Source: Seleniivibrio sp.
GTDB lineage: Bacteria > Chrysiogenota > Deferribacteres > Deferribacterales > Geovibrionaceae
DNA: 64,000 nt
Reading direction: 5' to 3'
NCBI RefSeq assembly: GCF_021209385.1
Contig: NZ_JAJOIL010000008.1
Location: 1 to 64,000, forward strand
Shown here: positions 27,962 to 35,954 of the stretch, one piece after another
Position numbering within the stretch: position 1 is the stretch's first letter
How the letters are laid out: every line of letters starts with the position of its first letter
Made by a program: the position numbers and the translations under genes
The notes under the pieces: model-generated
The model's database searches: none
What the model saw: the letters and a program-made list of their open reading frames with translations, nothing else
What the model was told of the DNA's origin: nothing

Positions 27962-30594
27962 ATATTTCCGACCTAATACCTGTCAAACGGGGCGGGTTTC
28001 CGGAAACCGTGTGCGAGGCACTGGAATCCGGTTTATCAGACAGTTACCGTATATTTAACCTCTACGGACACAAGGGAACCGGCAGAACTTATTTCGCCGA
28101 TTTTCTTAAAAACGAACTTAATCATGAAACCTATCTGGTCATGTATATGGACGCGCAGAAGAGTTGCGCCTGCTATCCTGAGCAGGGGCTTATAGAACTC
28201 AGAGACTGCGTTGCCGGAGAAACTGCGGATTTTTTCGCGGTATTCGACATATCCGTACTCGTGCGCAGTGAGAAGATAAACGGAAAGCTGAAGACAGAAG
28301 CGGAGTGCTTTTTTCAGAACAACTCTCCCATGATGTCAGAGGTGATCTCTAAGGCTCCTTCAAAGTATAACTTCACAAGAAGCATGTATGACGAAGTAGG
28401 TAAAAGCTTTTCCGATGAATGGTTTAACAATGAGGTTCGCCCGAACGTCATAAACATGTTCAAAGAGGCGAACCACATGAACTGGCAGATATGTCTGGAC
28501 TGTTTTGCGGCTTGCCTTAAAAAGATAAAAGAAAAAGCGGGGCTTCTCCCCGTGATCATCATAGACAATGCAGAAAACCTTTACCCCGCCTTCGACGGCG
28601 GAATGAGCTGGGTTACCAAGCTTGTTGAAAAGGCGGACTGTTCAACTATCATCTATATCTCCGAAGAACCGCTTCCGCAGGAGCGCTACGGTTATATTTC
28701 GCAGGAAATTCAGGCAGAACCTTTCACGCGCATGGAATCAGACGAATTCTGTAAAAAGAACGGACTGGAAAGGGAATCCATGTCGGAACTCATATTTGAG
28801 AATACCGACGGACACCCGGCGCTGACAGCTTTCAGTCTTGAAACGTATAAGCTGATAAAGACCAACGAAGGACACGAACCGGGACCGGAGGTTTTTGAAA
28901 GCGATCCGCAGAGCATCGTTCACATGAATCTCAGCAGTCTGAAAACCGATGAGTCAACCATGGCAAAGCTTTTAGGCTGTTGCCGCCTCTTCGATGAAGG
29001 ACTTTTCAAGGCCGTTGCAGGCGAATTCACATCGGTGGCTGACAAACATGATCTGTTCAGTGCTTTCATCTCCCGCAGTTTTGTTAGCAGTATTGGCGGC
29101 GGGTTTTACTGTCTCCATCCTCTCTTCTCCATGCACAGCCACTCGGTTCTGGATTCAGACCTGATAGAGAACGTCAACTACTCAATCTACCGCTATCACA
29201 TCGGTGCGGCTGAGAGCAATTGCGATTATAAAGATTTGACATATCACATAAAAGAATCTGTTTATCACGCCATGAACGTTATGGAGATCGACGGTTTTGT
29301 CGAATGGTTTTCGTCCCTTGAAAAGAAATTTTTCAGTGTCGAGTTTTTTAACTTCTGGCTTGATATGCTGGAAATGGCGAAACAGCACATAGCCGGCATC
29401 CTTGGGGATACGCACCCGCAGATAGCCGTTTATTTTGATAAGCTGGCGTTCATGTATCTGAAATCCGGCAGGCAGCTTTCCGCCGAAAAGGTACTTCAGG
29501 AAAGACTCTCTGCAGCAGAGGAAAAATCCGGCAAAAACTCTGCCGATGTAGTACCTTACATGAATAAGCTTGCAAACTTCTACATAGACACCGGCGACTT
29601 TTCAGCCGCTGAAGCCATAATGAAGAAAGGACTTGAGATCCGCGAGAAGTTCCACGGCAAAAAAAGCCCTGATTATGCGGACAGTATGCTGAAACTGGGC
29701 AAGCTGTACCATATTGCCGGAGACAGGGAAAACGCCCTGAAGAACCTGAACGAAGCGGAAGAAATATACGATAAAACTATGGATGTCAAAGACATTGCAC
29801 GCCTTGAGGCGGACGAGGTCATGGCATCAATTTACAGCGCTGCAGGGCAGATAGCCAAAGCCGCGCTGATATACCATAAGCTGACGACTGTCAGAAATGA
29901 AAAGATGGGACCAACGAGCAAAGAGGCAGTGAAGAGCCTTGGCGACTATGCCCAGATTGTTTTCAAAAACGGCAACTCCCGCAAGGCAGTCAAACTTTAT
30001 GAAGACCTTATAACCAAGACCAAAAAGATATACGGCGAAAACAGCCGCATGGCAGCCGCCGTCGCAAACGACCTTGCCGTTGCATACCAGAAGGTCAAAG
30101 ACTATGAAAAATCCGAGAGTATGCACACGGAAGCTCTGAACATCAAACACAGCATATACGGCGCAAACCACCCCAGCACCGCAGTTTCATATACGAACTT
30201 CGGTCAGCTTAAATATGCCATGGGCGATCTGCGCAACGCGGAACCTTACTATTTCAAAGCTCTCCAGATATACGAAACAGTGTTCGGCACGCACCACGAA
30301 AAAACAGCCGTGGGGCTTAACAACATGGGGTTCATAACATCCCGTATGGGGCAGTTCGAGCGTGCGCAGGAATACTATGAAAAGGCGCTTGAAATCAAAA
30401 AAGAGATAGGCGGCGAAAGGAGTATCTCCGCAGCCGCAGCAATGAATAACCTCGGTGAATTGCTCTACAGAATTGGTAAGAAAGAGGAAGCAAAAGAGTT
30501 CCTTTCAAGCGCATATGAGATTTATAAAGAGATAATGGGCGAGGAACACGAATACACCAAGCTGGTGGCAAAGAACCTAGCCGCCGTAAGCTAA
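27958..30594 (+). CDS. P-loop (STAND-like) NTPase fused to kinesin-light-chain-type TPRs
   Basis: 878 residues. The N-terminal ~320 residues resemble an AAA/STAND ATPase, but the P-loop at residues 37-44 is GHKGTGRT (Arg for the catalytic Lys). The Walker B-like strand is PVIIIDNAENLYP with Asn where Glu is usual. A GHPALTAFSLETY segment matches the helical lid of STAND proteins. A helical linker (about 320-470) is followed by some eight or nine TPR units of the long KLC type (YADSMLKLGKLYHIAGDREN, TAVGLNNMGFITSRMGQFER). No signal peptide is present, so it is cytoplasmic. It overlaps the M16 peptidase by four bases. It may be a scaffold or sensor whose nucleotide binding is regulatory; the partner is unknown. 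Confidence 0.8.
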   Translation: MNISDLIPVKRGGFPETVCEALESGLSDSYRIFNLYGHKGTGRTYFADFLKNELNHETYLVMYMDAQKSCACYPEQGLIELRDCVAGETADFFAVFDISVLVRSEKINGKLKTEAECFFQNNSPMMSEVISKAPSKYNFTRSMYDEVGKSFSDEWFNNEVRPNVINMFKEANHMNWQICLDCFAACLKKIKEKAGLLPVIIIDNAENLYPAFDGGMSWVTKLVEKADCSTIIYISEEPLPQERYGYISQEIQAEPFTRMESDEFCKKNGLERESMSELIFENTDGHPALTAFSLETYKLIKTNEGHEPGPEVFESDPQSIVHMNLSSLKTDESTMAKLLGCCRLFDEGLFKAVAGEFTSVADKHDLFSAFISRSFVSSIGGGFYCLHPLFSMHSHSVLDSDLIENVNYSIYRYHIGAAESNCDYKDLTYHIKESVYHAMNVMEIDGFVEWFSSLEKKFFSVEFFNFWLDMLEMAKQHIAGILGDTHPQIAVYFDKLAFMYLKSGRQLSAEKVLQERLSAAEEKSGKNSADVVPYMNKLANFYIDTGDFSAAEAIMKKGLEIREKFHGKKSPDYADSMLKLGKLYHIAGDRENALKNLNEAEEIYDKTMDVKDIARLEADEVMASIYSAAGQIAKAALIYHKLTTVRNEKMGPTSKEAVKSLGDYAQIVFKNGNSRKAVKLYEDLITKTKKIYGENSRMAAAVANDLAVAYQKVKDYEKSESMHTEALNIKHSIYGANHPSTAVSYTNFGQLKYAMGDLRNAEPYYFKALQIYETVFGTHHEKTAVGLNNMGFITSRMGQFERAQEYYEKALEIKKEIGGERSISAAAAMNNLGELLYRIGKKEEAKEFLSSAYEIYKEIMGEEHEYTKLVAKNLAAVS

Positions 30595-30718
30595 TTGCTG
30601 CTTATATGCAGCACATTACTGTGTCAGGTTTTCCTCGGAACTGCTCACATAGTTGTTCGTATGCTCGCAGGCCCTCTCCTGCAAAATCTTCCTTGTACTG
30701 TTTGCATCTAAACAGCAA
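30595..30718. repeat. Intergenic palindromic repeat, copy 3
   Basis: Begins TTGCTGCTTATATGC and ends GCATCTAAACAGCAA, with the left block CATTACTGTGTCAG and right block CTTCCTTGTACTGTTTGCAT slightly diverged. The centre reads CTCACATAGTTGTTCGTATGCTCGC. It starts exactly after the TPR gene stop codon and lies tail-to-tail with the superoxide reductase terminator. Confidence 0.82.
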
Positions 30719-30770
30719 GTCTGAAACCAGTCTTCTTTCCAGACTATGAATGCATTTATTAACAACAAAA

Positions 30771-30792
30771 AACCCGCTCGGCTGAGCGGGTT
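30771..30792 (-). terminator. Terminator of the superoxide reductase gene
   Basis: A nine-pair stem AACCCGCTC/GAGCGGGTT with a four-base loop. On the minus strand it is followed by TTTTTTGTTGTT, so it serves the superoxide reductase gene; on the plus strand it is followed by TTATTATTT and may work in both directions. Confidence 0.88.
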
Positions 30793-30818
30793 TTATTATT
30801 TGCGGTTTTAAGCAGTTA

Positions 30819-31205
30819 TCAGAACTTAACGTCTGTTTCGCTTTCCCAGAGACCGTGGATATTGCAGTATGATGTTGCAATAAGTTTGCCGGGCTGGGTA
30901 AGTTTCAGCTTGAAAGTTGAGCAGGGGTCAGCGTGTGCGGGTCCCTGATTTGCGCCTGCAACAGCTTCACCGTGCGCCATGTATTCAAACCTTGCAACGT
31001 TGATAAGGTTGCCTGTTTCCGGTTTGAAGTAAACTGATATCCAGTTGATAAAGTGCTCTGTTGTGTTGGGGTGGGCGATCTCCTTACCCACGGAAACTTC
31101 AACTGTGAAAGCTTCGCCTGAAACTATTTTTTCGGGCAGAACAATAACAGGAACGTGCTTTTCTGATTTGTAATCTGCTGATTTAACAAGTTCTCCGATA
31201 GCCAT
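30819..31205 (-). CDS. Superoxide reductase (neelaredoxin type)
   Basis: Reduces superoxide to hydrogen peroxide using an Fe(His)4Cys centre, an anaerobe's defence against oxygen. The 128-residue one-domain form lacks the N-terminal desulforedoxin iron site. The iron ligands are visible: His17 (SEKHVPVI, with Glu15 and Lys16 beside the site), His45 and His51 (HPNTTEHFINW), Cys114 and His117 (SYCNIHGLW). ATG 31205 has a perfect AGGAGG upstream. A strong promoter and a terminator frame it as a single-gene unit. Confidence 0.95.
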   Translation of the reverse strand: MAIGELVKSADYKSEKHVPVIVLPEKIVSGEAFTVEVSVGKEIAHPNTTEHFINWISVYFKPETGNLINVARFEYMAHGEAVAGANQGPAHADPCSTFKLKLTQPGKLIATSYCNIHGLWESETDVKF

Positions 31206-31244
31206 TTCGTCCTCCTGATTGCTTTTGTTTGATCTGATACTTAG

Positions 31245-31273
31245 TGTATAACACAAGTTTCATATTAAATCAA
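31245..31273 (-). promoter_or_regulatory. Sigma70-type promoter of superoxide reductase
   Basis: On the minus strand, TTGATT (31273-31268) and TATACA (31250-31245) are spaced by 17 bases. The start of transcription would be near 31238, leaving a leader of about 33 bases that includes AGGAGG. Confidence 0.7.
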
Positions 31274-31324
31274 ACTAAAAAAGTCTGATTCAAAATATTT
31301 TTTGCTAAAAATTATCTATAAGCT

Positions 31325-34300
31325 CTAAACGGTGAAATACTCCGCAGATGCATTATGTATAATTATAGCACATGTTGAGTATTCCGGTACCATTTCATAA
31401 TTTTCTGTAAGTTTGACGTCAATATCTTTGAATCCCAGAAAGCCGTCAAGCTGGGCGTTCTGCGCAAGATCGGGACATGCGGGGTAGCCGAAGCTATATC
31501 TGCGCCCCTGATATTTAAGCGAGATCACGCCGTGTGCTGATTTCGCATCCTGCCCGTCTATGCCAAGCTCCGCGCGTATCTGTTTGTGGAAATATTCTGC
31601 CAGTGCCTCGGTCAGTTCCGTGAAGAACCCGTGATACTGGTAGTATTCCTTATATTCGTGTGAGTTGAAAAGCTCTTTACAGAGGTGTTCAGCCTTCTGT
31701 CCTGCTGTGACGATGTGGAAAGCGACCACATCCTTCTTACCGGAAGTTACCGGAAGGAAATAGTCGGACAGGCATACGCCGTTCTCTATGTTTTGTCTGG
31801 GGAACTCGAAAACGGAGAGTATTTCGTCCGTATCACCTTTGTAAACTATGAGTTTTTCACCGTCGCTGTTACAGTTATAGAACCCGCAGATTGCTGAAAG
31901 TTCAGCAAGTTTTTCAGCTTTGACCCTTGCGACAGTCTTTTCATATTCGGGATAAACAGTCTCTTTCAGCATAGCGGAATATTCATCCTCCGCCATGTTT
32001 TTGCGGCTGTAGCCCCATCTGTGGTTGAAGAGCGCAAGTTTGTTCATATACTCAAGCACTGTGTCTATGTCGATGTTCTTAAACACTTTTGTGCCGATGA
32101 AAGGAGCCTGCGGAATATTATCGGTTATTTCAGGTTTTTTAATTTTAACAGCTTTCGGCTTTGCTTCTTTCATGGGTTTGTTGGGAGCTTTTGCGTCGCT
32201 TTCGCCACCGCCCAGTACCTTGAGTGCGTCAAAGGCATCGCGGCAGTAATGCACATGTCCGGGCATGATGGGTTTGCAGTCCTGCTCAACGAATTTTTCC
32301 GTGAGTGCCGCGCCGCCAAGAAGCACCTTTGTGTGGACGTTCTGGCGCATCAGTTCCTCTATGTTCTCTCGCATTATGTTTGTGGATTTAACCAGCAGAC
32401 CGCTCATGCCGATGGCGTCCGCCTTGACCTCGATGGCTTTCTTTATCATTTCTTCAACAGGCACTTTTATGCCGAGGTTGTGGACGGTAAATCCGTTGTT
32501 TGACAATATGATATCCACAAGGTTCTTGCCTATGTCGTGTACGTCGCCCTTAACGGTTGCCAGAACAATTGTTCCGCGTGACTGTGCGTCGCTGCGTTCC
32601 ATATAGGGTTCAAGCAGACTGACTGCCGCTTTCATCACCTCTGCGGATTGCAGAACGAAAGGCAGAAGCATTTTGCCCGCGCCGAACAGTTCGCCCACTT
32701 CCTGCATGGCAGGAAGCATCAGGTCGTTTATCATGTCGATTGGCTTCATGGTCTGGCGCAGTTCGTCAAGAACGGGTTCCAGCCCTGCTTTTTTACCTTT
32801 CATTATGTGCTGTTTAAGTGTCTGGTCGGCGGGGAGATTCTGTTTCTCCTCCTGTTTTTCCACGCCCTCTTTGGAGGCGAAATATTCTATGAATGTGTTG
32901 AGCGCGCCCTCTTCACCGTTAAGAAGTGCTTTGCAGTGCTTAACGTCCTCCGCGTCTATCATTGATTCGGGGATGACCTTTGACGCGTGTACGATAGCCA
33001 TGTCCAGTCCAGCCGTAACAGCTTCGTGGAGGAAAACAGAGTTCAGCAGGGGACGGCTTGCCGCAGATAGTCCGAATGATATGTTTGAAAGTCCGAGAAC
33101 GGTCTTTGTGCCTTTCAGTTCCGCTTTGATGCGTCGTATGGCATTCAGCGTCTCTATTGCCGCCGTAGTGAGGGTTGCGTCGCCGCTGCCTATGGAAAAT
33201 GTCAGCGGGTCGAATATAAGGTCTTCCGGTTTCAGCCCGTACTGCTCCGTATATACTTTATAAATCCTTTCCGCTATGGCGAATTTCCTGTCGGCAGTCA
33301 TTGCCATGCCCTCTTCGTCGATGGTGAGCGCTATGACCGCGGACGGGTGCCTTTTGACAATATTGAGTATGCGGTGGAGTTTCTCACCGCCGTCCTCGAA
33401 GTTTATAGAGTTTATAACGGGCTTGCCCGCATAGTATTTCAGTGCCGTTTCAACGACGTCAGGCTCGGTTGAATCCACAACCACGGGAGCTGTGAGGGTT
33501 TTGTTCAGAAGCAGCATGAACTGCCTCATATCCTCTTTTTCGTTCCTTCCGGCATAGGCAACACAGATGTCTGTGAAATGCGCGCCCGTGTCCTCCTGTT
33601 CCTTCGCAACGGAGAGCATGCCCTCAAGGTCGTCTTTCAGCAGGAGTTCGCGGAAAGCCTTGCTGCCGTTTGCGTTTGCCCGCTCGCCTATGAGAGCGGG
33701 GGCAGGGGACTGCACTATTGATGTCGAGAAGTAAAGACTGGCACATTCGCCCGCATATTCACCCGCGAGGGGGGCTTTGGGCTTGTTGCGGTCGGCAACG
33801 GGGCGAAGCGCCTTTATGTGTTCGGGTGTCGTTCCGCAGCATCCGCCGAGAACTGCAACCGGATATTCTTTTATCAGTCCTTCCATTATCTCTGCCATGC
33901 GTTCGGGTGTCATGGAATAGACCATCTTTCCGCCTTTGTTTTCCGGCAGTCCGGCGTTTGGCAGACAGGATATTCTTCCTGCGAAATGTTTTGAAAGCGT
34001 TGCAACGGGATTGTGCATCAGGTCGGGACCTGTCGCGCAGTTAAGCCCCAGAGAGAATACGGGATAATCCCTGATGAGCGTTGCAACGGCTGTCAGGTCG
34101 CTTCCCATAAGCATGGTTCCGTTCTGCTCTACAGTCACGGAGACCATCACGGGAGCATTTGAGCCGTTGGCTTCTCTGGTTTCAATAACGGCATTCAACG
34201 CCGCCTTTATCTGTAAAAGATCCTGACACGTTTCTATTATGAACAGGTCGACACCGCCTTCCAGAAGTGCCTGAGCCTGTTTTCTGTACATTTCAAAAAG

Positions 34301-34681
34301 CTCGTCATAGGTTATCTGCCCAAGACTGGGAAGTCTCGTCCCTGGACCTATAGAACCTGCTACAAACCTGCCGTATTTGTCGGCTGCCTGTCGGGCTATC
34401 TGCGCGCCTTTGAGGTTCAGCTCGTATGTCATCTCCTCAAGTCCGTATTCGGACATAACAAGCTCTGTTCCGCCGAACGTGTTAGTCTCTATCACGTCTG
34501 CACCCGCCTCAAGGTACTGTTCGTGTATCTCGCGGATGATATCCGGCGCGGCAGCGTTCAGCCATTCACTGCACCCCTGTTTTCCCTGCCAGATATCGTC
34601 GGTTATTTCGTATTTCTGTATGGACGTACCCATTGCGCCGTCAAATAAGATTATTCTGTTGTCTGCGTATTCTCTGAACAT
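31325..34681 (-). CDS. metH: Cobalamin-dependent methionine synthase
   Basis: Transfers methyl from 5-methyl-tetrahydrofolate to homocysteine through cobalamin. The 1,118 residues hold all four modules. The homocysteine domain has zinc ligands in GLNCATG near 213 and GGCCGTT near 278-280. The pterin domain spans about 330-600. The cobalamin cap and binding domain carry the axial-His motif DVHDIGKNLVD near 711. The AdoMet reactivation domain at about 880-1118 has the GYPACPDL signature. GGAG precedes ATG 34681. No cobalamin riboswitch is visible in the 150-base upstream region. Confidence 0.98.
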   Translation of the reverse strand: MFREYADNRIILFDGAMGTSIQKYEITDDIWQGKQGCSEWLNAAAPDIIREIHEQYLEAGADVIETNTFGGTELVMSEYGLEEMTYELNLKGAQIARQAADKYGRFVAGSIGPGTRLPSLGQITYDELFEMYRKQAQALLEGGVDLFIIETCQDLLQIKAALNAVIETREANGSNAPVMVSVTVEQNGTMLMGSDLTAVATLIRDYPVFSLGLNCATGPDLMHNPVATLSKHFAGRISCLPNAGLPENKGGKMVYSMTPERMAEIMEGLIKEYPVAVLGGCCGTTPEHIKALRPVADRNKPKAPLAGEYAGECASLYFSTSIVQSPAPALIGERANANGSKAFRELLLKDDLEGMLSVAKEQEDTGAHFTDICVAYAGRNEKEDMRQFMLLLNKTLTAPVVVDSTEPDVVETALKYYAGKPVINSINFEDGGEKLHRILNIVKRHPSAVIALTIDEEGMAMTADRKFAIAERIYKVYTEQYGLKPEDLIFDPLTFSIGSGDATLTTAAIETLNAIRRIKAELKGTKTVLGLSNISFGLSAASRPLLNSVFLHEAVTAGLDMAIVHASKVIPESMIDAEDVKHCKALLNGEEGALNTFIEYFASKEGVEKQEEKQNLPADQTLKQHIMKGKKAGLEPVLDELRQTMKPIDMINDLMLPAMQEVGELFGAGKMLLPFVLQSAEVMKAAVSLLEPYMERSDAQSRGTIVLATVKGDVHDIGKNLVDIILSNNGFTVHNLGIKVPVEEMIKKAIEVKADAIGMSGLLVKSTNIMRENIEELMRQNVHTKVLLGGAALTEKFVEQDCKPIMPGHVHYCRDAFDALKVLGGGESDAKAPNKPMKEAKPKAVKIKKPEITDNIPQAPFIGTKVFKNIDIDTVLEYMNKLALFNHRWGYSRKNMAEDEYSAMLKETVYPEYEKTVARVKAEKLAELSAICGFYNCNSDGEKLIVYKGDTDEILSVFEFPRQNIENGVCLSDYFLPVTSGKKDVVAFHIVTAGQKAEHLCKELFNSHEYKEYYQYHGFFTELTEALAEYFHKQIRAELGIDGQDAKSAHGVISLKYQGRRYSFGYPACPDLAQNAQLDGFLGFKDIDVKLTENYEMVPEYSTCAIIIHNASAEYFTV

Positions 34682-34753
34682 CGGATTCTCCTATATGCCT
34701 ATAGGTTTTATCCGAAAGAAGCCACTGTGTAAAGGGCGGATGCTGTTTTTTTG

Positions 34754-34789
34754 TGCAGTTTCCAATAAAATATTGATATTGAAACTGCA
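34754..34789. promoter_or_regulatory. Inverted repeat between metH and the sulfotransferase gene
   Basis: The nine-base arms TGCAGTTTC and GAAACTGCA match perfectly, with further CAATA/TATTG symmetry inside. It lies in the 151-base divergent region, 44 bases from the sulfotransferase start and 73 from metH. It is a possible shared operator; no T run follows on either strand. Confidence 0.45.
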
Positions 34790-34832
34790 TAGGGGTAAGA
34801 TTTTGAACCGAAATATAAAAAGGGAACGGCAA

Positions 34833-35849
34833 ATGCAGGAAAAAAAGAAGATCAGACCCAGAACAATTACAATGACGACATCAATGGAAGTGCCCATCGC
34901 AAGAGGCACAGTGGAATATATCGCGGGGATCAATCCGGAAGAGACATGGGCGCCTGTTCTTGGCGAAGATATCGACGAGGACGGACAGAGAGCGCTTGGC
35001 AACAAGCATCTTGAGATGATAAGAGAAGCTGAGCAGACTGAAGAATATAAACAGAAGCTCGGCGAATTTATGAAAGAGACAGTGACACTGTTTCAGGCGA
35101 TTACTAAAGGCGACAAGGAAACTATGAGTCCTTATACCGGCGGTAAAAAGTTCAATTTTGTTCTCGGTATGCCCAGAACAGGCGGAACAACTGTCTATAA
35201 CGCTCTTTCATCCGCTTACGGCTGGCCATGGGAAAAACTGCTTTTCTCCATGACCCACAACATGATGCCAAACGCACTGTTTGTTCAGCCCAACCCCTAT
35301 TCAGAGTTTGACATGGGCTGGAGACTTCCGTGGAATTTTAACAACGTGGTTTTTGAGCTTTGCCAGTTCCTTGTCTATGCAAAACGGGAAGCGCCGGACA
35401 GCCAGCATGTTTTTATAAAAAGCACACCCCTTTCATACGCAATAAAAATGCTTAACTACCTGTTTGCAGATCAGGCGCAGTATGTCGTGACTGTACGTCA
35501 CCCCGGCGCCATCGCCCTTACGAAAAACACAGGTGAGGAAGTGAGAAGAGAAGACCATCTGGAAGTTATGTCCATGTGGGCAAACCTTTACTCTTCCATA
35601 GTGCGCGAGTGCAGACCCCTCGGCAATATTCTGCTGGTTGAGTACGGTGACAAGATGACTGAGTTTATCAACAGTATTTTCGAGAAGAAGAAATACGGCT
35701 CAAGAGCTGAAGAAACCGCCTTTTTCGAGTATGACGAATATGATAAGGATTTCTATAACAGCGACATTGTCCAGAGGTCTTTTGACTACGTCAGAAACTC
35801 ATGGAAACTTTTCGGAATGGATTTCCCTATCCCTGAGAAATGTATATAA
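34833..35849 (+). CDS. Sulfotransferase family protein
   Basis: 338 residues from ATG 34833, which has AGGGA upstream; the longer open frame before it runs antisense to metH and is not coding. The PAPS-binding P-loop is GMPRTGGTTVYNALSS at about residues 113-128, matching the 5'-phosphosulfate loop (PRTGTT). The 3'-phosphate site is YVVTVRHPGAIALTKN near 222-238. A TSMEVP N-terminus and conserved His/Asp segments complete the fold. The acceptor is unknown, and no PAPS-synthesis or polysaccharide genes are next to it. No signal peptide, so it is presumably cytoplasmic. Confidence 0.82.
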   Translation: MQEKKKIRPRTITMTTSMEVPIARGTVEYIAGINPEETWAPVLGEDIDEDGQRALGNKHLEMIREAEQTEEYKQKLGEFMKETVTLFQAITKGDKETMSPYTGGKKFNFVLGMPRTGGTTVYNALSSAYGWPWEKLLFSMTHNMMPNALFVQPNPYSEFDMGWRLPWNFNNVVFELCQFLVYAKREAPDSQHVFIKSTPLSYAIKMLNYLFADQAQYVVTVRHPGAIALTKNTGEEVRREDHLEVMSMWANLYSSIVRECRPLGNILLVEYGDKMTEFINSIFEKKKYGSRAEETAFFEYDEYDKDFYNSDIVQRSFDYVRNSWKLFGMDFPIPEKCI

Positions 35850-35873
35850 GTTGAGCTGATTTATAAATCAAAT

Positions 35874-35944
35874 GAGACTGCTTCGCCCTTGGCTCGCAGA
35901 GACGGAACGCGTCTTCGCGAGGACTGTAAGGACGAAGCGATCTC
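35874..35944. repeat. Second type of palindromic repeat (GAGACTGCTTCG...CGAAGCGATCTC)
   Basis: A 71-base element whose ends GAGACTGCTTCG and CGAAGCGATCTC pair imperfectly, with an inner ACGCGTCTTCGCG. It resembles the common intergenic palindrome of many bacteria that reads GAGATTGCTTCG ... CGAAGCAATCTC. It lies between the convergent sulfotransferase and oligopeptidase genes. Confidence 0.65.
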
Positions 35945-35954
35945 TTTATCCCGT

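Noticed and set aside
34377-34832. 152-codon N-terminal extension of the sulfotransferase
   Set aside because: It runs antisense to the start of metH; the AGGGA-preceded ATG 34833 gives the normal family N-terminus.
34682-34832. Cobalamin or SAM riboswitch upstream of metH
   Set aside because: I looked for the B12-box and the SAM-I core; neither is recognisable in the 151 bases. Only a short inverted repeat is present.
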